Assembly: GCA_019828565.1 (NCBI GenBank)
Contig: JAHDYR010000028.1
Span: 124,001 to 188,000 of the forward strand
Source of the DNA: Carpediemonas membranifera
Taxonomy: Eukaryota > Fornicata
Length of the DNA stretch: 64,000 nucleotides
Direction: 5' to 3'
The translations under genes and the position numbers were made by a program. This document shows positions 48,613 through 57,479 of this stretch, piece after piece. Every line of letters starts with the position of its first letter. Within the stretch, counting starts at the first letter, position 1. The notes under the pieces are model-generated. The model worked only from the letters and a program-made list of their open reading frames with translations. It searched no databases and was not told where the DNA came from.

Positions 48613-49425
48613 CTACCACACTCTAAACTCATCGAAGATATCTTTCACGCCCATTCGCTCTTGGTACGTGTCGAGAGCCTCCAACTCATCTATTTCGCTG
48701 TCGAACGGTTGCCACGTGTCCTCAGCTGCCTCGTAGCCTCTCCAGTGAAGGCGGACCTTCAAGACCGGGTGGCGTCTGACTATCTCGACGCGGTGATCAA
48801 CGATCGAGTCGACCTCGTAGTATTCGCCTTCGCAGGCGGCCATGGCCTCGACCTCGTGTCTGGGCGCCTGGGTTAAGAACTTCCTCAAACGCTCGGCGTG
48901 GACGACCATCTCCTTCTTCATATTGAGGTCGCGGATTGTGAGCGTGTTGGGGTGCTCGGCTGGGTCGACCAGCAGCATCGGGCCGCGCAGTTTCTGTTGT
49001 AGCTTGTCGACACGACCGATGCGCTCGAGCAGCACGTAGCTATCGGGTTCGAGCTGAGCGGTTACCTCTTCCCCCTCTCCGAGCGCTGCTTCCTGCATAG
49101 CCCTGCTGACCTCCACCGACCGTCTGAAAGCTGTCAAGCCCTGTGGGGTCATCAGTGACTGAGGAGGGTCTGCCGAGGGGAATAGAACATCGAATGGCGT
49201 TAGGCCCGAACGGGCGTACGCGCTGGTGTTGATGATGTGCTGCACGTCGCGGACCGTCTCCGTCCACTTCGTGTTGGGGCCCAAATCAGCCATCAGTGAC
49301 CGAATGTGACGCATGACTTCCGCGTTCGCCCGCTCCACTATACCATTGCCCGCTGGGTGGTAGGGCGTGGAGAAACGGTGGCCAATGCCGAGCTTCTGTG
49401 CCGGGGCGAAGAGATTGGAACATTT
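48613..49425 (-). pseudogene. Ty3/Gypsy integrase C-terminal half with chromodomain
   Basis: The minus strand encodes LFAPAQKLGIGHRFSTPYHP then AGNGIVERANAEV, which contains the last catalytic Glu, followed by the C-terminal domain (KLQQKLRGPMLLVDP) and a chromodomain (EYYEVDSIVDHRV...VRLHWRGYEAAEDTW). The first two catalytic Asp residues are missing, because the fragment starts abruptly at about 49425 next to the motif GCAGTTTATGTAAA. It is a truncated retroelement. Confidence 0.85.
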
Positions 49426-49462
49426 ACATAAACTGCGGACGTGGATGCCTTATGACATCCTA
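49426..49462 (-). repeat. GCAGTTTATGTAAA junction motif, copy 3, and purine tract
   Basis: On the minus strand GGGGGGTAGGATGTC is followed after ~20 bp by GCAGTTTATGTAAA, then directly by the truncated integrase. The purine tract resembles another element's polypurine tract. Confidence 0.5.
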
Positions 49463-49682
49463 CCCCCCTTAAGCTTGAGCTTGTGGGACTTGAGGTAGTC
49501 ACGTGCCGCAGTGACGTGGCGGAGCCCGTCAGCGGGTTCCCATGTGGGATCGTAGTCGCCCTCCCAGCGGACGAGAAGCTGCAGTGTGCCGTTGCGGTGC
49601 TTCTGTAATCAATTGATGACTGATTTACCCCGGATCAATTAAATCACTCTCTGTGTTTCCTGCTGCAACAATATATATTGCC

Positions 49683-50357
49683 ATGGTAGTACCGGAAACA
49701 GTACTGAACTGCGCACCCTACCTTAATAAGGTCTCTGAGGCGGAGTGGCGCCATATGGTTAAGTCCTGGCGTGCTTATGCCGCTAGGTGCCGTGATCCGA
49801 TTGCTATTTTCGACCTGGTGTCAAACGAAGTGCTCGAAACGTTTAAGTGCCGTTCTCCCATGCTGGGCTCTTTTCTCCAGGTGGTGGATGAACCGATGGA
49901 TGAGCATGACCCCGATCGTGAGACGGAGTGGAACGAGGAGTTTATAACAAGATGTTCCAACCTCTCGACGAGCTAGAGGCCATCGAATGGCTGAAGAAGC
50001 TGAATTGCCCCGAGTCGGGCAATCTCGTCGAGAACATGGCCGATTACGTGCTGACATTCAAGGAGACGTGTTCCTACTTCGGCGAGCTGCAGCCTCAAGC
50101 CAAGCAACTCGTGGAGGCGTTCGTCGCGGGAGTCCGCTATCAAGTCCTGAGAGCGAATCGGCGCCAAGAAGAAGAGCAAGGATCTGGAGGAGACCATGAA
50201 GGTGGCTTTTGAGCAAGCCCTGGAGGCTGAGAAGGGTAGACGTGAGGCGCAGCGTCAGTCAGTTGAGTCGAAGGGCGAGAAGACCAAGAAGAAGCATGAA
50301 AACAAGGCGTCTACCAAGTGCCCCTACTGCAACAAGGTGGGCCTGTCGCAACACCGT
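49683..50357 (+). pseudogene. Ty3-like gag fragment A with cut zinc knuckle
   Basis: Three frames in succession give one gag-like protein: KVSEAEWRHMVKSWRAYA..., then FQPLDELEAIEWLKKLN...GNLVENMADYVLTFKE, then KKKSKDLEETMKVAFEQALE and a CPYCNKVG half knuckle. Two frameshifts (near 49945 and 50165) and loss of the second half of the knuckle show it is dead. It ends at an AT-rich break (50358-50425). Confidence 0.65.
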
Positions 50358-50425
50358 ATTAATATTTATATATTTTATGGGTGTCGAAATAAATTAGCGC
50401 ATCGTTACAACAGTGAATTCACTAG
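50358..50425. other. AT-rich spacer between two gag fragments
   Basis: About 65 bp such as TTAATATTTATATATTTTAT, much richer in A+T than both neighbours, separates two unrelated gag fragments. It may be filler DNA at a recombination or insertion site. Confidence 0.4.
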
Positions 50426-50432
50426 TGGCTAC

Positions 50433-51567
50433 ATGTTCGGTAATATTTCTCTGCCGACTCTGAGCGTTGAGACATTGACTAGCGAAACCTGGCGCTCATT
50501 TAAGAGGGATGCCGCCCGAATCAAGGCGTTGTATCCCGCCGCCAAGCTGGCTGTCCTCCTCCCCAATGACCTGCAGGACATCATCGAGGACACTCTCAAC
50601 GTAGACCTGGCGAAGGCAAATGACGACAAGATTGACGAATACGTCAGCAAGTTCCTTGCTCCGGTGGACAAATTGTCCCTTGTCAAAGAGCTCGAGGCCG
50701 TCACCTGCCAGGTATCTGAAAAAGAATCACCTCCATTCGCGCGTACGTCAGCGCGTTCTCAGCAGTTTTCTCTAAGGCCGAAGACATCGAAGAGTCCGAC
50801 TCGGACGAGGACGAAGAGGAACAAGAAGAGGACGAAGAAGACATTTCCCCCTTTGAGAAGAACGCGCGTAAGATCTTCCTTCAGGGGATCCGCCCATCCA
50901 CTTTCCGCAAGGTCCTGGACTTTGAACTCAAGGAGCATCCTAAGAGGAAGTCACTTGCCGATGCATACGAGCTGAGCATTGTCCTCGCTCAAGAAGATGA
51001 CGACGCTCGGGCTAAGGCCATTCGCTTTGGTCACTACCAGGCCGGAAAGTCCTCCACCCGAAAGAAAGGAACGGCCGCAGGAGGCCAACCGCCTCGCCTC
51101 CCGGTCCCGGGCGCAGTTGCCTCAGGGGCCCCGGAGAAGTCTTCCACTCTCAAGCCGAACGACGTCAACCCAGCTTTGAAGCCTCCCCATCGTGCCTGTG
51201 GCAAGTGCGGCGGATGGCATTGGGATAATCAGTGCCCCAATGGGGCCCCAATGCGCTCTCGCCAAGAAGGAGGCGGCCTCCGGTCCAACCCGAAGAAGAA
51301 GGAGCCAATCGAGGCTAATCTCCTGGACACGGACCCCGATGAGCCACTCAAAGTGTCTGGTCGTATAAACGACCAAGAGTATTCCTTTATTATTGACACT
51401 GGAGCACCAAAATCTATCATCTCCGCTGCGTCAGCAGAGGCCCTTGGCCTACAGACAGTGACCGGCCCGACCCTCCGCTTCAGAATGGCGAACGGTTCCA
51501 TTTCGACAACTAACCACTATACTGAGGCTTGGTTACACCTCACGCTGGCGGGAGCCCCAACGCGGTG
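50433..51567 (+). pseudogene. Ty3-like gag fragment B with zinc knuckle and protease
   Basis: The frame from 50433 (MFGNISLPTLSVETL) runs as gag, shifts at an A5 run near 50718, continues ITSIRAYVSAFSAV... with an acidic stretch, then ends with a CGKCGGWHWDNQCP zinc knuckle and a retropepsin active site (YSFIIDTGAPKSIIS). Reverse transcriptase should follow, but the sequence leaves the element at about 51565. One frameshift and the truncation make it a relic. Confidence 0.75.
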
Positions 51568-51609
51568 ATGGATGTGCTGGGAGGCAGATATGGCATACTG
51601 TCCAGGGTT

Positions 51610-51691
51610 CAGGAATTTCCCTTATTGGGTAGGGGAATTTCCTCGGGCTTTCCCCCGAGGAAATTCCCTGATTGGATAAGGGAAATTCCTG
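51610..51691. repeat. Long palindrome at the island border
   Basis: The arms CAGGAATTTCCCTTAT...GGGAATTTCCTCGGG and their reverse complement face each other around a CTTTC loop, with one 7-nt mismatched bulge in each arm. The 82-nt unit would fold into an almost perfect hairpin. It sits where retroelement sequence stops and AT-rich DNA begins. Confidence 0.8.
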
Positions 51692-51933
51692 GTGGCTCAC
51701 TCAATATTAAACTGTTTTAATTAATTATGTCATGTGCGTATACTTCATCGACTCAAGTAACCTTCCCCATTTCAGACATTTTTTTCACAACAAGGCTGAG
51801 TAGAATCTTCTAAGTGGTATACATGCACTCCCCTACCAGTAAGAAGCATGCATACCAACTTTCAAATTCTAAATCCTGCTAGAAAAAAGTAACATAGGGA
51901 CAAATATTCCTTGGGAGTTCAGACTCAAAAATC

Positions 51934-51994
51934 GGGCAGGGGGGAGGAAATGGTCCATAAGTACGCCTTATGGGTCGCTTCCTCCTCTCTGCCC
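51934..51994 (+). terminator. Hairpin followed by a T-run
   Basis: GGGCAGGGGGGAGGAA pairs imperfectly with CTTCCTCCTCTCTGCCC, and inside it CCATAAG pairs with CTTATGG around TACGC. TTTTTTT follows at once. The shape is that of a terminator or 3'-end hairpin. Function is inferred. Confidence 0.5.
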
Positions 51995-52119
51995 TTTTTT
52001 TATTGACTTCTGATTTGCCAGATTTGACACATGTTCGAGGTGAGTCTTAGATTACTCAAAATGGCCTCCTGATTCAGCAGATAGACTCAAAATTTCACAA
52101 TTCGTACTCAAAACCAATT

Positions 52120-52191
52120 TCAACAGACGTCTGTTGCAAAATCTGCCAAAAACGCACTTTAAAGTCATTTTTGCAACAGACGTCTGTGGAA
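52120..52191 (+). promoter_or_regulatory. Palindromic promoter of the kinase gene
   Basis: CAACAGACGTCTGTTGCAAAA occurs and is mirrored 30 bp later by TTTTTGCAACAGACGTCTG. The centre contains GCACTTTAAAGT. The start codon at 52192 follows directly. The same GCACTTTAAAG is at the start of the caspase/OTU gene (55564-55578), so it may be a shared control element. Confidence 0.45.
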
Positions 52192-53444
52192 ATGGTCTTT
52201 AAGCTCTCCGCTGCCGATTTGACGCAACTACACAAGACTAACTACAGTAATACGTACATTGCCGACATTAGCGGGGTCAAAACTGTCGTCAAGGTCGATA
52301 ACTGTATGACACTTCGCCTGACACACGAAAAGACGATACTTCAGGCAATGAAAAGCCCATTTATTGTTACAATCGTCGATGTGGGCTTTGTTGACAGCGA
52401 TCAAGCGTTTGCCACTCGCTTTGTTGACCATATGTCGTGGCGAGACGTTCTGGCACTACCAGTACCGGATCAATGTCGCTACTTGCGGCACTTACTGTTA
52501 GCTCTCAGCCATGTGCATGAGAATGGATTCATCCACGGCGACATCAAGCCCGACAACTACCTTTTCAACCGAGAAGACGGTGGATTACTCATTGACTTCG
52601 GCTCTGCCATCAAAATAGAGGCTCCTACTGGGATTAACAGGTATATGGGACAAGACATGAGAGGGACACCTGGTTTTATCCCCCCGAGCTTCGTGCCGAC
52701 GAACTCAGTCGGAAATCGAAGCATTGTACAGTAGCTATGCGGGAACCACAGAATTTGAACCCCTTCCAGGCTTCCAGGAACACCACAACCAGAAACACCA
52801 ACATGCACACAGTTGATGCGGCATACGACATCTTTTCCTGCGGCGTTATCGTCCTCATGATGGCATTGCGACTGGATAAGTCTCCATTTCGATCTGTGAG
52901 AGTGGATGGTGGCAAGCCAAGTAACCCAGACGAGCATATTGGCGCTCTATATAACATGGCGTACTTCTACGGCCGCGAAATCACGATACACAGCAAGAAG
53001 AAGAATGCAGCCCGTGGTTTGATGATCAATCCGACTCTCTGCACGAGAGGAAGCCCTCCGACACAGTATAGGAGCCTTTATGACCTTGCAATGGGGATGC
53101 TCAGCTATAATCCGGAGGATAGACCAACAGCTTTGATGTGCGCTGAACATCTCAACGATATCGCCGCCCTAGCAGCAACGTTCGCATCAACACCACTGAT
53201 GATCAACGACCAGGTGACAATCTCTCAGGAAACGCTCGCTGCCGCCAAACTCACCGTTGAAGCACTTCGAGAAACCCGATTTGCTGGCCGATGCATTGCA
53301 TGTGGCATGCCGGTTCACGATAATCGAACAATAACTTGCAAGACACACCACCAAGATTACAGAAGCATCATGAACCCCCACACAAAGAGAAGAGGACGAG
53401 TTTGGAGGGTTCATCGTGATCTATCATTGATTATTGATATGTAA
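52192..53444 (+). pseudogene. CDC7/CK1-like protein kinase with two frame breaks
   Basis: The start is put at 52192 (MVFKLSAADL), just after the palindromic promoter. Kinase motifs are complete in order: VVKVD Lys, helix-C Glu (THEKTILQAM), catalytic loop FIHGDIKPDNYLF, DFG (LLIDFGSA), MRGTPGF, then DIFSCGVIVLMM and NPEDRPTALMCAEHL. The C-terminus has a Cys/His cluster (CIACGMP...CKTHH). A C6 run near 52680 shifts the frame (+1 needed), and another +1 is needed before 52813. Between them an open ~45-residue insert is readable. Either the gene is recently dead, or the runs are sequencing errors, or frameshifting is used. A similar decayed kinase lies at 57.5-58.4 kb. Confidence 0.7.
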
Positions 53445-53453
53445 CCGCCCAGT

Positions 53454-53475
53454 ATCGAATCACCTCACTACCATG
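53454..53475 (+). repeat. 22-bp repeat shared with 58714-58735
   Basis: ATCGAATCACCTCACTACCATG occurs just behind the first kinase and again downstream of the decayed second kinase. It supports duplication of one kinase locus to make the other. Confidence 0.7.
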
Positions 53476-53892
53476 GGATGATCGCATTCACCTTCAAAGA
53501 AAGAGATGAGGCCGCATACTCGACCAGATATAAAGGAGATATGCTGCAGCCTTGAAAAGAAAGAAAGAAAGAAAGAAATTTATGGTGCTTGGATTCTGAC
53601 CCCCGGACTGAGCTTGTTTCCCGTGCTGCAGCCTTGCGCTGGCTTTATAGACAATACCCAGTTGTTTACACTAAAACCGAAAAATCAGTCCAGTAGACGC
53701 TCGAATCGAACTGGAGTGGGGTGGCTGTGATACAGTGTTCGTTCCTGTAGTACCCAGGCAGAAGACCCGACCGGACGATATGGCCTGGAACTCTACCGGC
53801 AAAAAGCAGCTGGCGGCCGCTGAGGAATATGTGGAAGGCGCTTCCAGAATGATCTTTACACTACTTTCTTTGCTTCTATCTTGTACTTACTG
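53476..53892. repeat. Convergent intergenic gap with AAGA microsatellite
   Basis: No gene is seen. A short tandem run of (GAAA)n lies at about 53555-53578. The two flanking genes converge here. Confidence 0.6.
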
Positions 53893-55572
53893 TTAATCAC
53901 TCTCATCATCTTTTTGTCTACTTGTGGATGACGGAGCGCCTTCCTGTATTTGCGCTTTTCTTTTGATACCCTCTGGGAGACTGACAAGTTCCGCATGGTC
54001 GTCCTGGAGCAGAATAAAGTGGGTAATGCCATGTCTGGAACAGAACACCTGGAAATTCTCACAACGATCAGCAGCTGAGTCGCCAGAAGGGTACAAACCC
54101 CAAAACTGGTGACCATGTGTGAACAATATCACTGTAGAATTATTACCGTTGTTGCACACCATGATGACATTACGCATGTAGATCATGGAAAACTCTCGCA
54201 CAGCATCATCGGTAAGCCAGCCCATCTTGGAAAACAGTTCTGCCTTAGCGGAATCCTCCGTCAGAGCCGTCCGCTTCACCCGGCTTTCCACCAGCTCGGC
54301 ACGCAAAGCCATGGCTGCCTCAAGATCTGTTCTGTGGGTCAGGGTGGTCATATCCCGGAAATGGCCGTCCCTAATCATGCAACAGCAGTGCGCAACACAG
54401 CTGCCATCACGGTGTGTCGAGTATTTCCTCCATGACTTCAACCCATTCACAATTTCCTCAACGAAGGACTGTGGCTGACCGCTGGTGCCGATTGGAATCT
54501 CTTTCTTCTCAATCATATTGTTGATGTGAGACTCAATGGCCACAGATGACTCGTGTTCAGACTTGATCAAGAGCAGAGAGCGAAAGTCGACGATCTTAGC
54601 AGTGGAATCGAAGTTCGGGTACGCAGGCCGGTAAACCTTGTTAAGCAAAGGATAACAACGCGGCGGGAGTCTTGCGTCTTCCTCCGATACGATCTTCGCT
54701 TTTGCACAACCGTCAGGTCTTGCGATAATGACTCTTCGCTTCATGTACGAGAGCTTGGACATCCAGAACCAGAATTGCGCGATCTCATGGAGGTGATCTG
54801 GCTGAGTCATGATTCTGATGAGCCACGTGGCGTCATGGGCGGCAAGTTCGACGGCGGGTAGCTCATCTGGTGTCAAAAGCACCACACACCGTTGCATTGT
54901 GAACTTGAACTTGCCAGAATACAACTGAAAGATCGGCCGTGGGTCACGGGCGGAAGACTGGCAGGCGGCAATATACACACCCATGATTCGGGCGAACTTG
55001 CAGACATGACTCTCATAATTCTTCAGAATTGCCTCGATGAAGTCGAAGGCAGTTGTCCAGATGGCTGGTATCGTGCGGGCATCGACCACAAACCGACCAT
55101 CAGAGTCCGAGTGACCAGTGATAATGAAAAAAGTCTCATAGTCACCATACAGCTTGCCGAATTCCTTGATTTTCGCCTCAAAATCGTCCTCGTTCTCGAA
55201 CTGGGCCGTCTCGATAACCGTATACTCGCTATGCATTGCCGCAAAGATCTGACGAATGCGTTCTGCGTGCCCTCCAATGGAGACAGATTCATCAATCGAA
55301 AACTGCCTGCTATCTCCAGCAACGAACCCATAGGTTGGCTCGAACACGATGAGGACACGTGTATTCTTCAGCGCCAGTGCAGTACGGGTGCACTTGTGAC
55401 GTCGGGATGGCGAGGGAAAACCGACGTTGCGTGTTTCGCTACTGATGTCCCCACAGACACATTCAAACAGCTTTGATCCATCCAGATATCGATTTCTCCA
55501 CCCCATTGCATTGAAAAATGTCTGATCGTCGTTCATGACGCCAATGCCAAATTGAGGGTGAGAAAATGGCAT
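53893..55572 (-). CDS. Caspase-like plus OTU-like cysteine protease, 559 aa
   Basis: The N-terminal half has the clan CD layout: strand VLIVFEP, strand FFIITGHSDSDG (His ~154 in a GHS context) and strand MGVYIAACQSSARD (Cys ~204), as in caspase-like and metacaspase folds. The C-terminal half has an OTU deubiquitinase layout: RDGSCVAHCC with Asp 389 and Cys 392, a helix with GWLTDDAVREFSMIY, strand VIMVCNN, and HGHQFWGLYP with the candidate His 488. An intact ATG frame in an otherwise decaying neighbourhood suggests it is functional. Both halves are called by motif order only. Cleavage of host proteins and removal of ubiquitin are plausible roles. It is transcribed away from the histone-tail mimic. 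Confidence 0.65.
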   Translation of the reverse strand: MPFSHPQFGIGVMNDDQTFFNAMGWRNRYLDGSKLFECVCGDISSETRNVGFPSPSRRHKCTRTALALKNTRVLIVFEPTYGFVAGDSRQFSIDESVSIGGHAERIRQIFAAMHSEYTVIETAQFENEDDFEAKIKEFGKLYGDYETFFIITGHSDSDGRFVVDARTIPAIWTTAFDFIEAILKNYESHVCKFARIMGVYIAACQSSARDPRPIFQLYSGKFKFTMQRCVVLLTPDELPAVELAAHDATWLIRIMTQPDHLHEIAQFWFWMSKLSYMKRRVIIARPDGCAKAKIVSEEDARLPPRCYPLLNKVYRPAYPNFDSTAKIVDFRSLLLIKSEHESSVAIESHINNMIEKKEIPIGTSGQPQSFVEEIVNGLKSWRKYSTHRDGSCVAHCCCMIRDGHFRDMTTLTHRTDLEAAMALRAELVESRVKRTALTEDSAKAELFSKMGWLTDDAVREFSMIYMRNVIMVCNNGNNSTVILFTHGHQFWGLYPSGDSAADRCENFQVFCSRHGITHFILLQDDHAELVSLPEGIKRKAQIQEGAPSSTSRQKDDESD

Positions 55573-55633
55573 CGCACTTTAAAGCAGCTTTATGTGAGAA
55601 ATGTATTGCATATAATTCTGCATTCAGAAGACG
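55573..55633. promoter_or_regulatory. 61-bp divergent promoter
   Basis: Only 61 bp separate the start codons of the caspase/OTU gene (minus) and the H3-tail mimic (plus). It contains CACTTTAAAG on the minus side and GCATATAATTCTGC on the plus side. The two genes are probably co-regulated. Confidence 0.55.
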
Positions 55634-56492
55634 ATGGCTAGAACAAAGCAAACGGCTCGCCGGCCTACGCAAGGTGGAAAGGCGCCTCGCAAGCAGTTAG
55701 CAGCGATAGCTGCGCGGAGAGCGAATACTTCGTCGTACCGCACCTACAAGCCGTTGTCTCAGGCCGCGTTGGAGAATTGCACGGCAGTCCTGCAAAAGGC
55801 TGATGCTGATATCCAAGAAACTATTCTGTCGTGCATCAAGAAGACGGAGGCGCACAACTTCAAGCAGATGGTCAAGAATTCAACACGAGCTGGTTTCCGA
55901 CTTGCATTCAACACTGAGTCCGAGTCTGTCCACATGAACCCATCGAGGAAGGACGAGGTGGCAGCGCGGGCAGAAGCTGCTTACCAATCAGCGCTGCATG
56001 CCTTCCGCAGCGTTGACCCTGAGACTGCTGCGACAGAAGATATGAAGACACTGCTTGACACCTTAGCGGTTGCTCTTGACGCAACGCCAGATGTGCCACA
56101 TGCTCGCCTGGATCCTGAAGAACAGCGTCGGTTCCTGAAGCTGAAGGATACGAAGAAATTCTCCAAGTACTGCCTTCCTCGCAGTGACGAGAAGTTTTTT
56201 CTCGACCAATCTTCGCGCTGCCTTGCGCGAACACCTGGCGAAGGTGTTTCCAAACCTCCCTTGGAACAAGATTGTCTCCTGCTTCTCCCCTGAAGCGATC
56301 AATGCTGATTTCTTTATCCTGTCCACGAGCAATGCCACCTACGACGAAGCTTGCCTGACAATGCCGTCTGATGAGAGAAAGAAGCTTCGCAACCATCTTT
56401 CCATGACTGAAGAACGGCAGATTGCTCGTCAAGAGATGGAGGTTGAGATTTACCAGTTTTTAAGAGAGCTCGGTATGTTCTCTACAGTGTAA
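55634..56492 (+). CDS. Histone H3-tail mimic without histone fold
   Basis: Residues 1-8 after Met are exactly the H3 start ARTKQTAR. The text then reads RPTQGGKAPRKQLAAIAAR-RA. Aligned to H3, K9 is Arg, S10 is Pro, one Gln is inserted before GG, K14 and K18 are kept, K23 is Ile and K27 is Arg. The following ~200 residues are helical but lack the H3 fold motifs. The frame from 55634 stops at 56293. A +1 shift at the T6 run (56195-56200) joins KFFSTNLRAALREHLAKVF..., which is coding-like to a stop at 56492, giving about 285 aa. A tail mimic could be written, read or capture chromatin factors. The gene is divergent from the caspase/OTU gene and close to SET-like and PHD genes. Confidence 0.8.
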
Positions 56493-56581
56493 AAGATGCA
56501 ATTGTTGACCATTGACTCGATCAGCGCGCCTCTAAACCCCACTATTCGAAGGCGTCTCTGCGGGCTGAAGAGACATAAAGG

Positions 56582-57426
56582 TTAAAACAGTTTAAGGAAC
56601 TCGTCCAACGTCTTCGCATTGTGCGTCATGGCCACCTTGTCCTTCTTCGTCAACCTCGATTTGGTACCCTTTCTCTTCACAGTCGTCTTCTTCTTCTTAG
56701 AAGGCTCCCAGCTCCCATTGGCGCATGCTTTTCTTAGCTTCTTCTGCTCTAATCTGTACTTCTCCTCCTCCGTCATGTCTGCTTCCTTTTTCTTTGCCTT
56801 CGCCTTCTTCTTCGACTTCATTACATCTAACTTCTTCGCCTTCTCTGCATCCTCCTGGACCACGCGAGAAATTGAGTGCTTCACGTCCTTCGGTACATCA
56901 CGATTCCTCGCATGCTTAACCACGACAAAGACATTATCGTCAGTGCCGCCACCTTCAAGGATGACCTTGTCCTTTGGGATCTTGCTGGTGGCAACCAAGA
57001 AGCAGATCGGCTTCTTATCCACCTTGAATAGGGCAAACCTGCAGTTGCCAGCAGCCGAATGATGGCAAAGCTTGTTGACGCATGCTTCATCAGGAGTCAT
57101 GAGGTGCAGCTGTGACGATAGCTGAATCCGAGAAGGCTGATCGCTAAGAACACCCTTGGCAATCCCGAGCACTTCTCCCTCATCAACATCGCCAGCCGTG
57201 ACCAAACCATACATCATGTCATCGCCCTTTGACACCATGCATGTGCTGCACTTCAGAGAAATGAGCGATTGGCCGTCAAGCTCGACAATTTGGTCATCAT
57301 CGAAAGGCAAGGCGTCTATCTTCATCGCGGCTTCGCCCATGTCCGCCCAATTTGCATAGACACGACGCGCAAGCTCTTCCGGAAAGCAATCGCAGCAAAG
57401 TTGACAGTTCCACTTTCTTGCTGCAT
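56582..57426 (-). CDS. SET-like protein with Cys cluster and Lys-rich tail
   Basis: The clean ATG frame is 56582-57340 (252 aa, MGEAAMKIDALPF). It has a SET-like order: YGLVTAGDVDEGEVLGIAKG, then VNKLCHHSAAGNCRFALFKV (compare NHSCxPN) and FLVATSKIPKDKVILE. The tail is very Lys-rich (MKSKKKAKAKKKEAD). Upstream the same frame stays coding-like (NCQLCCDCFPEELARRVY) but meets a stop. The likely true start is the ATG at 57426 (MQQE), joined by a one-base shift at an AAA run near 57414. If the SET reading is right it would be a lysine methyltransferase acting on the H3 tail or the mimic. The fold call is tentative. Confidence 0.5.
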
Positions 57427-57431
57427 TCTAC

Positions 57432-57455
57432 GCAGTTTATACCAGCAGTTTATAC
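57432..57455 (-). promoter_or_regulatory. Tandem TATA-like promoter boxes
   Basis: GCAGTTTATAC occurs twice, 13 bp apart (57432-57442 and 57445-57455); on the minus strand each reads GTATAAAC. They lie 6-29 bp upstream of the ATG at 57426. A TTATAAAC also precedes the PHD gene start (61801-61808). Confidence 0.5.
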
Positions 57456-57479
57456 GCAGCAATGACACAGCACCAAGAG

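Larger units (their letters stand above)
51568..52119. other. Start of the AT-rich island, non-coding with palindromes
   Basis: Base composition changes visibly here towards A+T. No gene is seen. Two strong inverted repeats are annotated separately. Short motifs such as GACTCAAAA recur near 51922 and 52085. Confidence 0.5.

Noticed and set aside
55634-56293. Calling the gene a normal histone H3 variant
   Set aside because: Only the tail matches. The fold motifs of H3 are missing in the remaining ~200 residues.
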